This document shows positions 24,339 through 33,514 of a stretch of 64,000 bases of DNA, one piece after another. Origin of the DNA: Streptomyces sp. NBC_01549 (GTDB taxonomy: Bacteria > Actinomycetota > Actinomycetes > Streptomycetales > Streptomycetaceae); contig NZ_JAPEPW010000002.1 of NCBI RefSeq assembly GCF_026339955.1, positions 1,736,001 through 1,800,000 of the forward strand, given 5' to 3'. The notes under the pieces were generated by a model, which was given only the letters and a program-made list of their open reading frames with translations, ran no database searches and had not been told where the DNA came from. How positions within the stretch are numbered: position 1 is the stretch's first letter; the number at the start of each line of letters is the position of its first letter. Both the position numbers and the translations under genes were made by a program.

Positions 24339-25108
24339 GGGGTGCGAACGCCGCCCTGGGCGCCGCCGGGCTCGCGGCCTTCCTCGCGCTGGGCGAGGCG
24401 GTGCCGCGGCTCGGTCTCGTCAAGGAGGCGTACTTCCCGCCGACCAGCCGCATCGCCGACGCGCTCGGCCAGGAGGTCACCGACCGCGCTTTCTGGACGG
24501 CGCTCGGCGACACCCTCACCGGCTGGGCGCTGGGTCTGGCGATCGCGGTCGGCGCGGGCGTCGTGGTGGGGCTGGTCGTCTCGGTCGTGCCGTATCTGCG
24601 CAAGGCCACCGCCTCGACGATCGAGTTCCTGCGCCCGATCCCCTCCGTCGCCCTGATCCCCCTCGCCGTCCTGCTCTACGGCACCGAACTGCGCTCCGTC
24701 CTCCTCCTCGTCGTGTACGCCTCGTTCTGGCAGGTCCTCGTCCAGGTCCTGTACGGCGTCCAGGACGTCGACCCGGTCGCCGAGGAGACGGCACGCTCGT
24801 ACGGTCTCGGCCCATGGGCACGCGTCCGGCACGTCCTGTGGCCCACGGCGCTGCCGTACGTCATGACCGGCGTCCGGCTCGCCGCCGCGGTGGCCCTCAT
24901 CCTCGCCGTGACCGCCGAACTCGTCATCGGAGCCCCGGGGTTGGGGGCGCGAATCGCGGTCGCCGAGTCCTCACAGGCGGTTCCCGACATGTACGCGCTG
25001 GTGGTGGTCACCGGTCTGCTCGGCCTCGTCATCAACGTGGGCGCCCGCACGGTGGAGCGCCGGGCGCTGGCCTGGCACCAGTCGGTGCGCGGGGAGGTGA
25101 TGGTGTGA
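24335..25108 (+). CDS. ABC transporter permease (SsuC/TauC type), first copy
   Basis: This 257-residue membrane protein has about six transmembrane helices. It has the EAA-type loop ETARSYGLGPWARVRHVLWP and the RPIPSVALIPLAVLLYG block characteristic of SsuC/TauC permeases. The GTG start overlaps the SBP stop by four bases (GTGA). Most family systems have one permease working as a homodimer. Here a second, related permease follows, so a heterodimer is likely. Confidence 0.88.
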   Translation: MRGANAALGAAGLAAFLALGEAVPRLGLVKEAYFPPTSRIADALGQEVTDRAFWTALGDTLTGWALGLAIAVGAGVVVGLVVSVVPYLRKATASTIEFLRPIPSVALIPLAVLLYGTELRSVLLLVVYASFWQVLVQVLYGVQDVDPVAEETARSYGLGPWARVRHVLWPTALPYVMTGVRLAAAVALILAVTAELVIGAPGLGARIAVAESSQAVPDMYALVVVTGLLGLVINVGARTVERRALAWHQSVRGEVMV

Positions 25109-25884
25109 GGCTGTTCCTGTCGCGGCTGCTCTTCGTCTTCGCGTTGCCCGCGCTGCTCGTCGCGGGCTGGTGGCTGGCGACCGACGGCAGTACGAACGTG
25201 TACTGGCCGCCGCTGCGCACGATCCTCAGGACCTTCCCGGACATCTGGACGAGCGAGCGGCTGCGCTCCGACCTCGTGCCCAGCGTGCTGCGCCTGCTCA
25301 CCGGTTACGCGGCGGCGGCCGTCGTGGGCGTGGCGCTGGGCACGGTCATCGGCTCGTACCGGCGGGTGCGGGCCGTGTGCGAACCGGTCCTCGAGTTCCT
25401 GCGCGCGCTGCCGCCGCCCGTCCTGGTCCCCGTCATCATGCTGTTCGCCGGCATCGGCGACACGATGAAGATCGCCGTGATCGCGAGCGGCTGTGTCTGG
25501 CCGATCCTGCTCAACACGGTCGAGGGGGTACGGGCGGTCGACTCGGTGATGGCGGAGACGGCACGCTCGTACGGCATCACGGGCCTCGCCCGGCTGCGCA
25601 GCGTGGTGCTGCGCGCGGCGAGCCCGCAGATCTTCGCGGGTCTGCGCCAGGCCCTGTCCATCGGGATCATCCTGATGGTCATCAGCGAGATGTTCGCGGC
25701 CAGCAACGGGCTCGGTTTCACCATCGTCCAGTTCCAGCGGAGCTTCGCGATCCCCGACATGTGGACCGGAATCCTCGTCCTGGGTCTGCTCGGTTTCCTT
25801 CTCTCGGTCGTCTTCCACGTGGTCGAGCGCCGGGTGCTCGGCTGGTACCACGGTCTACGCGCGGTGTCCCGGCGGTCCCCGTGA
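25105..25884 (+). CDS. ABC transporter permease (SsuC/TauC type), second copy
   Basis: This 259-residue protein is related to the preceding one. It shares EFLRALPPPVLVPVIMLF and the loop ETARSYGITGLARLRSVVLR. It has a hydrophobic N-terminal segment (LFLSRLLFVFALPALLVAGW) and about six helices in all. The GTG at 25105 overlaps the previous stop by four bases. The nearly identical ETARSYG loops suggest both contact the same ATPase. Confidence 0.88.
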   Translation: MRLFLSRLLFVFALPALLVAGWWLATDGSTNVYWPPLRTILRTFPDIWTSERLRSDLVPSVLRLLTGYAAAAVVGVALGTVIGSYRRVRAVCEPVLEFLRALPPPVLVPVIMLFAGIGDTMKIAVIASGCVWPILLNTVEGVRAVDSVMAETARSYGITGLARLRSVVLRAASPQIFAGLRQALSIGIILMVISEMFAASNGLGFTIVQFQRSFAIPDMWTGILVLGLLGFLLSVVFHVVERRVLGWYHGLRAVSRRSP

Positions 25885-26717
25885 AGCTCGCGAAAGGGCG
25901 GTCCATGCACGCGTCTCTTGTCGTATCCGGCCTGAACAAGGTCTACGAGGGTTCCGGCCGCCGGGTGGAGGCGGTGCGGGATCTCACCTTCACCGTCGAG
26001 GCGGGTGAACTCGTGTGTCTCGTCGGTCCGTCAGGGTGCGGCAAGACCACGCTTCTGAAGTGCATGGGCGGGCTGCTGACGCCGACGGCGGGCGAAGTAC
26101 GGCTGGGCGACCGCCCGGTGAGCGGTCCGCCGCCGGGGATGGCGTTCGTGTTCCAGGAGTACGGACGCAGCCTGTTCCCTTGGATGCGGGTGCGAGAGAA
26201 CATCGAACTGCCCTTGAAACAGAAGCCGTTGAGCAAGGAGCGACGCCGGGAGTTGGTGGCCGACGCGCTGGCGTCGGTCGGGCTCACGGATGCCGCCGGG
26301 GCCTACCCGTGGCAGCTGTCCGGCGGGATGCAACAGCGCGTCGCGATCGCCCGCGCGCTCGCGTACGAGCCCGAAGTCCTGCTGATGGACGAGCCGTTCG
26401 CGGCGGTCGACGCGCAGACCCGGGCCGATCTGGAGGACCTGGTGCGGGGCCTGTGGCGGGAGCGCGGCATCACGATCCTGTTCGTCACCCACGACATCGA
26501 CGAGGCTGTGCACCTCGGCGAGCGGGTCCTGATCCTCTCCGCCTCCCCCACCGTCGTACAGGAACAGCTGAAGGTCGATCTCCCGGACGAGCGGGACCAG
26601 TTGCACACCCGGGTCGCCCCGCGCTTCGCCGAGCTGCGGACCCATGTGTACGAGCAGATCCAGGCGGCGAAGCGCGGGGGAACCGATACCGGTCCCCCCG
26701 AAAAGACGCTCACCTGA
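25881..26717 (+). CDS. ABC transporter ATPase (SsuB/TauB type)
   Basis: This is a 278-residue ATPase if read from the GTG at 25881, which overlaps the permease stop as GTGA. An ATG at 25905 is an alternative, with AAAGGG upstream. It has Walker A GPSGCGKTT (about 49-57), a Q-loop (FVFQEYGRSLFPW), the signature LSGGMQQRVAIARAL, Walker B LLMDEPFAAVD and the switch His in VTHDIDEAV. It energises the importer and ends the operon. It is followed by a convergent GH13 gene, with no clear terminator in the 53-bp gap. Confidence 0.9.
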   Translation: MKLAKGRSMHASLVVSGLNKVYEGSGRRVEAVRDLTFTVEAGELVCLVGPSGCGKTTLLKCMGGLLTPTAGEVRLGDRPVSGPPPGMAFVFQEYGRSLFPWMRVRENIELPLKQKPLSKERRRELVADALASVGLTDAAGAYPWQLSGGMQQRVAIARALAYEPEVLLMDEPFAAVDAQTRADLEDLVRGLWRERGITILFVTHDIDEAVHLGERVLILSASPTVVQEQLKVDLPDERDQLHTRVAPRFAELRTHVYEQIQAAKRGGTDTGPPEKTLT

Positions 26718-26770
26718 GTCACGCCTCCATCTCAGTCAACTGCCTATAGCGGGATGCTGTCGACGCGGTC

Positions 26771-28363
26771 TCAGCCGCGCAGCCAGACCGCCGTGTCCTT
26801 GGGCAGTCGCCCCTGTGGGTCCAGGGGGCCGCTGCCGAGGAGGAGTCGGGAGTGGGCGGGGAGGTCGGTGGGGGTGTCGGCGAGGTTCACGACGCACAGC
26901 AGCCGCCCCTCCTGCCCGGGCCGGGCGAAGGCGAGTACGCCCTCGGGCGCGGGCAGCCAGGTGAGCGGGCCGTCGCCGAACTCCGGCCTGATCTTCAGGG
27001 CCGCGCGGTAGAGGGAGAGCATCGAGCCGGGGTCGGCGGCCTGGAGGTCGGCGGCGTACGCGGACCAGCCGCTGGGCTGCGGCAGCCAGGGCTCGCCGCC
27101 GAAGCCCGCGTACGGCGCGTCGCCCGTCCACGGGAGCGGGACCCGGCAGCCGTCCCGCCCCGGGTCGGTGCCGCCGGAGCGGAAGTGCATCGGGTCCTGG
27201 ATGCGGTCGCGGGGTATCTCGGCCTCGGGCAGGCCCAGTTCCTCGCCCTGGTAGAGGTAGACGGCGCCGGGCAGCGCGAGCGAGAGCAGGGCGGCGGCGC
27301 GGGCGCGGCGGGTGCCGAGGGCGAGGTCGGTCGGGGTGCCGAAGGCCTTGGTGGCGAAGTCGAAGCCGGTGTCGGTGCGGCCGTAGCGGGTGACCGTGCG
27401 GGTCACGTCGTGGTTGCACAGCACCCAGGTGGCGGGAGCGCCGACCGGGGCGTGTTCGGCGAGGGTCTCGTCGATGGACGTCCGCAGGCGTCCGGCGTCC
27501 CAGGGGCAGGACAGGAAGGAGAAGTTGAAGGCGGTGTGCAGTTCGTCGGGGCGCAGATAGCGGGCGAAACGCTCGGTGTCGGGGAGCCAGACCTCGCCGA
27601 CGAAGATGCCGTCGTAGGCGTCGGCGACCGCGCGCCAGGAGCGGTAGATGTCATGGAGCTCGTCGCGGTCGACGTACGGATGCGGGTCGCGGCCCTCGAC
27701 GAAGTCGGGGAGGTCCGGGTCCTTGGCCAGCAGGGCGGCCGAGTCGATGCGGACGCCCGCAACGCCGCGCTCGAACCAGAACCGCAGGATCTCCTCGTGT
27801 TCCTGACGGACAGCGGGGTGCGCCCAGTTGAGGTCGGGCTGCTCGGGGGTGAACAGGTGGAGGTACCAGGTGCCGTCGGGCAGCCGGGTCCAGACGGGTT
27901 CGGCTGAGCCGGCGAACTGGGACGGCCAGTCGTTGGGCGGGAGTTCGCCGTGTGCGCCGCGTCCGCGACGGAAGTGGAAGAGCTCACGCTCGGGCCCCCC
28001 GGCCAGGGCGGCCTGGAACCACGGGTGCTGGTCGGAGACATGGTTGGGCACGATGTCGACGAGCGTGCGGATGCCCAGCTCCTTCGCCTCGGCGATGAGC
28101 TTCTCCGCCTCGGCGAGCGTCCCGAAGACCGGGTCGATGACCCGGTAGTCGGCGACGTCGTAGCCGCCGTCCTTCATCGGGGACAGATACCAGGGGTTGA
28201 ACCACAGCGCGTTTACGCCGAGTTCGGCGAGATACGGGAGTCTGGCGCGGACGCCCGCCAGGTCTCCGGTGCCGTCGCCGTCGCCGTCCGCGAAGCTGCG
28301 GACGTACACCTGGTAGATGACGGCGGAACGCCACCAGTTCTGGGCATGGGTGGGCTGTCCCAC
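26771..28363 (-). CDS. GH13 alpha-glucosidase
   Basis: This 530-residue intracellular enzyme has the GH13 regions in order: VDIVPNH (about 102-108), GVRIDSAALL with the nucleophile D207, FVGEVWLP with the acid/base E257, and VLCNHDV with the transition-state-stabilising D319. Length and N-terminus (WWRSAVIYQVYVRSFADG) fit the oligo-alpha-glucosidase subfamily. It probably hydrolyses imported maltose-like or other alpha-glucosides. The start is the GTG at 28363, preceded by AAAGGCAGG. It is the last gene of the cassette, 30 bp after the second permease. Confidence 0.92.
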   Translation of the reverse strand: MGQPTHAQNWWRSAVIYQVYVRSFADGDGDGTGDLAGVRARLPYLAELGVNALWFNPWYLSPMKDGGYDVADYRVIDPVFGTLAEAEKLIAEAKELGIRTLVDIVPNHVSDQHPWFQAALAGGPERELFHFRRGRGAHGELPPNDWPSQFAGSAEPVWTRLPDGTWYLHLFTPEQPDLNWAHPAVRQEHEEILRFWFERGVAGVRIDSAALLAKDPDLPDFVEGRDPHPYVDRDELHDIYRSWRAVADAYDGIFVGEVWLPDTERFARYLRPDELHTAFNFSFLSCPWDAGRLRTSIDETLAEHAPVGAPATWVLCNHDVTRTVTRYGRTDTGFDFATKAFGTPTDLALGTRRARAAALLSLALPGAVYLYQGEELGLPEAEIPRDRIQDPMHFRSGGTDPGRDGCRVPLPWTGDAPYAGFGGEPWLPQPSGWSAYAADLQAADPGSMLSLYRAALKIRPEFGDGPLTWLPAPEGVLAFARPGQEGRLLCVVNLADTPTDLPAHSRLLLGSGPLDPQGRLPKDTAVWLRG

Positions 28364-28393
28364 GGTGCCTGCCTTTCGGTTGCGGGGTCGGTG

Positions 28394-29275
28394 TCAGCCC
28401 TTCGTGCTGCCCGCGCTGATCCCGGCGATGATGTGCCGCTGGAACACGAGGAACATCACGACCATGGGGATGCTGGCGATCACCATCGCGGCGATGAGCA
28501 CGGTCAGCTGGATGTTCTGCGACAACTGGACGAGGGCCACGCTGATCGGCTGCTTGTCGGTGTCGGAGAAGACCATCAACGGCCAGAGGAAGTCCTGCCA
28601 GACGGCGACCAGGGCGAAGATCGACACGACTCCGAGGACGGGGCGGGACATGGGCAGCACGATGGACCAGAGGGTGCGCAGCCGTCCGGCGCCGTCGATC
28701 TCGGCGGCCTCCAGGACATCGCGGGGGATCTGGTCGAAGAAGCGCTTGAGGAGATAGAGGTTGAAGGCGTTGGCCACGGCGGGCAGCCAGATGCCGAGCG
28801 GGTCGTTGAGCAGGCTGGTGTGGATCAGCGGAAGGTCGGCGACGGTCAGGTACTTCGGTACGACCAGCGCCTGCGCCGGGACCATCAGGGTGGCGAGGAT
28901 GCCGCCGAGGATCACCTTGCCGAACGCGGGCTTCAGCTTGGAGAGGGCGTACGCGGCGGCCGTACAGAACACGAGCTGGAGCAGCCAGGCTCCGGCGGCC
29001 TGCACCACCGTGTTCCACAGGTGGGTGGGCAGGTCCATCAGGTCCCAGGCGTCGGTGTAGCCGCTGAGATGCCAGGCCTTGGGCACGAGGGTCGGCGGGG
29101 TCCGCGTCACCTCGTCCGGGGACTTCATCGCGCCGGTGACCATCCAGTAGACCGGGAACAGGAAGGCGAGCGCGAAGAGCAGGACGACGGCCGTGAAGAC
29201 GGTCCAGTAGACGGCCTTGCCGCGGGGGCGGGCGAGGGTGAGCGGGGAGACCAGGGTGCGGGTGCCGCTGCTCAT
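28394..29275 (-). CDS. CUT1 alpha-glucoside ABC transporter permease (MalG type)
   Basis: This 293-residue protein has six predicted membrane helices and the EAA loop LEAAEIDGAGRLRTLWSIVLP. The ATG at 29275 overlaps the upstream permease stop by four bases (ATGA), so the two permeases are translationally coupled. The GH13 gene follows. As in the other CUT1 cassettes here, no dedicated ATPase is encoded. Confidence 0.9.
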   Translation of the reverse strand: MSSGTRTLVSPLTLARPRGKAVYWTVFTAVVLLFALAFLFPVYWMVTGAMKSPDEVTRTPPTLVPKAWHLSGYTDAWDLMDLPTHLWNTVVQAAGAWLLQLVFCTAAAYALSKLKPAFGKVILGGILATLMVPAQALVVPKYLTVADLPLIHTSLLNDPLGIWLPAVANAFNLYLLKRFFDQIPRDVLEAAEIDGAGRLRTLWSIVLPMSRPVLGVVSIFALVAVWQDFLWPLMVFSDTDKQPISVALVQLSQNIQLTVLIAAMVIASIPMVVMFLVFQRHIIAGISAGSTKG

Positions 29276-30243
29276 GAGTACTCCTCCCCCGACGAGCGGG
29301 TCAGCCGCAGATAGACCGCGGAGAAGAGGCCGAGCAGCACGAGGAGCATGACGCTCAGCGCGCACGCGCCGCCGAAGTCGTTGTAGAGGAAGGCGTACTT
29401 GTAGATGAGGTAGAGGACGGTGACCGTGGCGTTCTCGGGGCCGCCGCCGGTGATGACGAACGGCTCGGTGAAGACCTGCATCGTGGCGATGATCTGAAGG
29501 AGCATCAGCATGAGGACTATGAACCGGGTCTGCGGGATCGTCACATACCGGATGCGCTGGAGGATGTTCGCGCCGTCCAGCTCCGCCGCCTCGTACAGCT
29601 CCCCCGGGATGCCCTGGAGCGCGGCCAGGTAGATCAGGACCGTGCCGCCCATGTTGGCCCAGGTGGCCACGATGACCAGGGAGACGAGCGCGGTGTCAGC
29701 GCCGTTGGACCAGTTCGAGGTGGGCAGGTGCAGAAAGCGCAGTGCCTCGTTGGCGAGGCCCGCTCCGGGATCGTAGAACCACTTCCACAGCAAGGCGCTG
29801 ACCACCGGCGGGATCATCACCGGCAGATACACCACGACCCTGAAGAAGGCCTTCGCGTGCCGGAGTTCGTTGAGCACCAGGGCCATCACGAACGGGACGG
29901 CGAAGCCGATGAGCAGGGCGAGGAGTGTGAAGGTGAACGTGTTGCGCCAGGCCGCGGTGAACTCCGGGTCGTGGAAGACCCGGGTGAAGTTGGCGGTGCC
30001 GACCCACTGGGGCGGTGAGCCCGGCGTGTACTTCTGGAAGGCGATCACGACCGCGCGGATCGCGGGGTACCAGGAGAACAGCGCGAAGCAGAGCAGGCCG
30101 CCGACGAGGAAGGCGTACGCGCGGGACTGGTCGGCCAGGCGCCGGCGCCACGGGCCTCCCGCCCGGCGCCCGGCCGACCGCGGTACCTCCGCCGCGCCGA
30201 CGGCGGCCGGAGGGAGCACCACGGGCTTCGATGCGGTCTTCAT
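29272..30243 (-). CDS. CUT1 alpha-glucoside ABC transporter permease (MalF type)
   Basis: This 323-residue permease has a long basic cytoplasmic N-terminus (RSAGRRAGGPWRRRLADQSR), six helices and the EAA loop YEAAELDGANILQRIRYVTIP. The chosen ATG at 30243 lies 8 bp after the SBP stop. The ribosome-binding site is weak, so coupling to SBP translation is likely. Confidence 0.9.
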   Translation of the reverse strand: MKTASKPVVLPPAAVGAAEVPRSAGRRAGGPWRRRLADQSRAYAFLVGGLLCFALFSWYPAIRAVVIAFQKYTPGSPPQWVGTANFTRVFHDPEFTAAWRNTFTFTLLALLIGFAVPFVMALVLNELRHAKAFFRVVVYLPVMIPPVVSALLWKWFYDPGAGLANEALRFLHLPTSNWSNGADTALVSLVIVATWANMGGTVLIYLAALQGIPGELYEAAELDGANILQRIRYVTIPQTRFIVLMLMLLQIIATMQVFTEPFVITGGGPENATVTVLYLIYKYAFLYNDFGGACALSVMLLVLLGLFSAVYLRLTRSSGEEYS

Positions 30244-30251
30244 ACGCGTGG

Positions 30252-31601
30252 TCAGCCCCGGGCCAGGATGGAGTCGATCTTCCCGGAGGCGTCCTTGAGG
30301 AGCTGGTCGATGTCCGCGTCCTTCTTGGTGAGGACCGCGGAGACGGCGCCGTCGAGGACCGAGTAGATCTGCTGGGCCTGGGGCGGCTCGATCTTCATCT
30401 GCAGGCTCTGGTTGCCGTCCAGGAAGGCCTGGTAGTTCTCCACGGGCACATTGGCGTTGGCCTTCTTGACCTGCTGGTCCTTGGCGTCCGCGGCGCCCGT
30501 GAAGAGCCGGGGCTCGGGCAGGCCGACGGGGGCGTCGTTCTGCTTGGCGCGGGCGTAGTCGCCGAGGAAGCCCGTGCCGGGCGTGAGGAACATGTGGTCC
30601 AGCCACTTCAGGCCGGCCTTGATCTGCTCGGGGCTGTCCTTCTTGTTGAACATGTAGCCGTCGCCGCCGATGAGCGTCCCCTTGCCGCCGGGCATCGGCG
30701 CGAGGGCGAGGTCCTTGTAGTTGCCGCCCTTCTCCTTGACGAGGATCGGGATGTTGTCGGGCGCGGAGAGGTACATGCCGAGCTTGCCGGAGCCCATCAG
30801 CTGCTGGACGTCGTTGATGACGAGGAGCTGCTTGCTGCCCATGGAGTTGTCGGTCCAGCGCATGTCGTGCAGGTTCTGCAGGACGGCCTTGCCCTCCGGG
30901 GTGTCGACGGCGGCTTTCTTGCCGTCCGACGAGACGACGTCGCCGCCCTGCGAGTACATCTCGGCGGTGAAGTGCCAGCCGCCCTGGTTCTGGGCGCTGT
31001 AGTCGGCGTAGCCGACGGTGCCGCCGCCGAGCGCCGCTATCTTCTTGGCGTCCGCGCGCACTTCCTCCCAGGTCGCCGGGGGCTTGTCGGGGTCGAGACC
31101 GGCCTTCTGGAAGAGCTTGCGGTTGTAGATGAGGCCCATCGAGTAGCCGGTGCGCGGCACTCCGTAGATCTTGCCGTCGACGGTGTAGATGTCGCGCAGT
31201 TGCTGCTGGATGGTGCCGTAGCTCTTGAGGTCCTTGACGTACGACGTGATGTCGGCGGCCTGGTTGATGTCGACGACGTGTTTGGCGTCGGTGAAGTACG
31301 TGTAGAAGACGTCCTCCATCTGGGCGCCGGCGAGCTTGGCGTCGAACGTCTTGGGGTCCTGACAGGGGAACGCGTCGTGCGCGACGACGTCGATGTCCGG
31401 GTTCTGCTTCTCGAACGCCTTGATGTCGGCCTCGAAGAACGAGCGGTCGACCTTGGCGCTCTTCGGAGGCATGCAGTTGACCGTGATGCGGGTCTTGCCA
31501 CCCGCGGAGCCGTCGTCGCTGCCACCGCAGGCGGCGGCGGTGAGGGCGAGGGCGGACGCCGTGAACACGACGAAGGTACGGCGGAACCCGGTACTTCTCA
31601 T
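30252..31601 (-). CDS. CUT1 alpha-glucoside-binding lipoprotein
   Basis: This 449-residue family-1 binding protein has a lipoprotein signal (lipobox LTAAAC), a Gly/Ser linker and then ITVNCMPPKSAKVDRSFFEA. It contains YGVPRTGYSMGLIYNRKLFQ, a common feature of alpha-glucoside/trehalose-type receptors. The ATG at 31601 is preceded by AAAGGGG. It is the first gene of the transport operon. A 158-bp gap separates it from the LacI gene. Confidence 0.9.
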   Translation of the reverse strand: MRSTGFRRTFVVFTASALALTAAACGGSDDGSAGGKTRITVNCMPPKSAKVDRSFFEADIKAFEKQNPDIDVVAHDAFPCQDPKTFDAKLAGAQMEDVFYTYFTDAKHVVDINQAADITSYVKDLKSYGTIQQQLRDIYTVDGKIYGVPRTGYSMGLIYNRKLFQKAGLDPDKPPATWEEVRADAKKIAALGGGTVGYADYSAQNQGGWHFTAEMYSQGGDVVSSDGKKAAVDTPEGKAVLQNLHDMRWTDNSMGSKQLLVINDVQQLMGSGKLGMYLSAPDNIPILVKEKGGNYKDLALAPMPGGKGTLIGGDGYMFNKKDSPEQIKAGLKWLDHMFLTPGTGFLGDYARAKQNDAPVGLPEPRLFTGAADAKDQQVKKANANVPVENYQAFLDGNQSLQMKIEPPQAQQIYSVLDGAVSAVLTKKDADIDQLLKDASGKIDSILARG

Positions 31602-31759
31602 CGGTGGACCCCTTTGGGCAGGAGCGAGGAAGGCCCACGGCAGCGCGCCACCTTGATCTGGCGCACCGTCGTGTGCTGGCGCCGCACACTCAAGCACCGC
31701 CGACAAGGGTCCGCAAGATGTCGCGCAGAGTCTGTAATTATTTGACAGTCGTGTGGAGC

Positions 31760-32758
31760 TCAATCGCGGGGCGCTTGCGCGGTGGACCCCCGGACCACCA
31801 GCTCCGGCTCGAACAACAGCTCTTCGGCGGTGACGCTGCTCCCGCCGATCTGGGCGTTCAGCAGCTCGACAGCGGCCCGGCCCATCGACTCGATGGGCTG
31901 ACGGACGGTGGTCAGGGGCGGCTCGGTGCAGTTCATCAGCGCGGAGTCGTCGTAGCCGACGACGGACACCTGTGAGGGCACGCCGAGCCCCTTGCGACGG
32001 GCGGCGCGCACGACACCGAGGGCGAGCGGGTCACTGGCGCAGATGAAGCCGGTGACCCCGCGGTCGATGAGCCGGGCGGCCGCCGCGTGGCCGCCCTCGA
32101 TCGAGAACATGGCCCGCGCGATGTGCGCGTCGGGCAGCTCGGGGGCGAGTGCGCGGACCGCCGCCAGCTTCCGCGCCGAGGGCATGTGGTCGGCGGGCCC
32201 GAGCACCAGACCGATGCGCTCGTGACCGAGCGAGACGAGGTGGCGCCAGGCCTGTTCGACCGCCACGGCGTCGTCGCAGGAGACGCACGGGAAGCCGAGG
32301 TGCTCGATGGCCGCATTGACCAGCACCACCGGGATGTTGCGATCCGCGAGCTGCCTGTAGTGCTCGTGCGGGGCGTCGGCCTGCGCGTACAGTCCGCCCG
32401 CGAACACCACACCGGAGACCTGCTGTTGGAGCAGCAGCTCCACGTAGTCGGCCTCGGAGACGCCGCCCTTGGTCTGGGTGCAGAGCACCGGCGTCAGCCC
32501 CAGCTGTGCGAGCGCCCCGCCGATCACTTCGGCGAACGCCGGGAAGATCGGGTTCTGCAGCTCGGGCAGGACGAGCCCCACGAGCCGCGCGCGTTCACCG
32601 CGCAGCTGGGTGGGCCGCTCGTAGCCGAGCACGTCCAGCGCGGAAAGCACCGCCTGCCGGGTGGAGTCGGAGACGCCGGGCTTTCCGTTGAGCACCCGGC
32701 TGACCGTGGCCTCACTGACCCCGACCTTCTTCGCCACCTGAGCAAGTCGTCGCGTCAT
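31760..32758 (-). CDS. LacI-family regulator of the alpha-glucoside cassette
   Basis: This 332-residue protein has an N-terminal helix-turn-helix (LAQVAKKVGVSEATVSRVLN) with the hinge helix, then a sensor domain beginning VGLVLPELQNPIFPAFAEVI. It is upstream of and co-directional with the SBP, permease and GH13 genes, so it probably represses them until an alpha-glucoside binds. Direct and inverted CAAG-type motifs immediately upstream of its own start suggest autoregulation. Confidence 0.93.
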   Translation of the reverse strand: MTRRLAQVAKKVGVSEATVSRVLNGKPGVSDSTRQAVLSALDVLGYERPTQLRGERARLVGLVLPELQNPIFPAFAEVIGGALAQLGLTPVLCTQTKGGVSEADYVELLLQQQVSGVVFAGGLYAQADAPHEHYRQLADRNIPVVLVNAAIEHLGFPCVSCDDAVAVEQAWRHLVSLGHERIGLVLGPADHMPSARKLAAVRALAPELPDAHIARAMFSIEGGHAAAARLIDRGVTGFICASDPLALGVVRAARRKGLGVPSQVSVVGYDDSALMNCTEPPLTTVRQPIESMGRAAVELLNAQIGGSSVTAEELLFEPELVVRGSTAQAPRD

Positions 32759-32760
32759 GC

Positions 32761-32795
32761 GCGCAAGAATAGCGCAAGAAATGCAAGCAGCTTGC
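32761..32795. promoter_or_regulatory. CAAG/CTTG operator cluster upstream of the LacI gene
   Basis: Two copies of GCGCAAGAA (32761-32769 and 32772-32780) are spaced 11 bp apart, about one helical turn. They are followed by the inverted repeat GCAAGCAGCTTGC (32783-32795). All lie within 40 bp upstream of the LacI start codon. A related GCAAG motif occurs in the gap before the SBP gene (GTCCGCAAGATG, near 31710). Confidence 0.5.
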
Positions 32796-32821
32796 GTAAC
32801 AGCAACTTGGCTCAGTTGAAC

Positions 32822-33514
32822 CTAGTGGGCCGCCCACAGACCTCGGACATGGCCCAGGTGCCGGGTCATGACCCTGCGTACGGCCTCGGGGTCGCGGTCC
32901 ATGAGGGCGTCGAGGAGTTCGAGGTGCTCCTCGGCCGAGTCCTGGAGGCGGCCCGCCTCGACCAGGGCGTTGAGGCCGTAGAGGCGCGAGCGCTTGCGGA
33001 GGTCGCCGACCACCTCGACCAGGTGCGCGTTGCCCGCGAGGGCGAGCAGACCGAGATGGAAGCGGATGTCCGCCTCGACGTAGGCGATGAGGTCGCCGGC
33101 CGCCGCCGCGGTCACGATCTCGCGGGCGGCCGGACGCAGCGCCTCCAGGGAGACCGGATCCGCGGTGGTGGCCAGCTGCACGGTGGTGGGGATCTCGATC
33201 AGCGAGCGGATGTGGGTGTACTCGTCGAGCTGCTTCTCGGAGACGGCGGTGACCCGGAATCCCTTGTTGGGCACCGTGTCGACGAGGCCCTCCTTGGCGA
33301 GGTCGAGCATGGCCTCGCGCACCGGTGTCGCCGAGACCCCGAAGCGGGCGGCGAGCGTCGGCGCGGAGTACACCTCGCCCGCCCGCAGTTCGCCCGCGAT
33401 CAGCGCGGCCCGCAGGGCGTCGGCGACGGGCTCACGGTAGCTGCGCTTCTTGCCGCCGAGACTGGGCAGGGCGGCGGGAGCGGCGGAGGGTGCGCTGCTG
33501 CGCGTGGCGGGCAT
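32822..33514 (-). CDS. GntR-family regulator (FCD type), continuous with a FAD-oxidoreductase remnant
   Basis: From an internal ATG at 33514 this gives 230 residues. The N-terminal winged helix is YREPVADALRAALIAGELRA and ARFGVSATPVREAMLDLAKE. An FCD effector domain follows with metal-binding-type positions (LIEIPTTVQLATT, DIRFHLGLLALAGN, SAEEHLELLDALMD). The same reading frame continues upstream without a stop through 246 residues of a FAD oxidoreductase to 34252. There is no clear ribosome-binding site before 33514. The regulator is either made as a fusion or weakly re-initiated. Its own promoter has probably been lost. GntR-FCD proteins often control amino-acid or organic-acid catabolism. 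Confidence 0.8.
   Translation of the reverse strand: MPATRSSAPSAAPAALPSLGGKKRSYREPVADALRAALIAGELRAGEVYSAPTLAARFGVSATPVREAMLDLAKEGLVDTVPNKGFRVTAVSEKQLDEYTHIRSLIEIPTTVQLATTADPVSLEALRPAAREIVTAAAAGDLIAYVEADIRFHLGLLALAGNAHLVEVVGDLRKRSRLYGLNALVEAGRLQDSAEEHLELLDALMDRDPEAVRRVMTRHLGHVRGLWAAH

Noticed and set aside
26718..26770. Terminator between the ABC ATPase and the GH13 gene
   Set aside because: No stable inverted repeat is visible in the 53-bp convergent gap.
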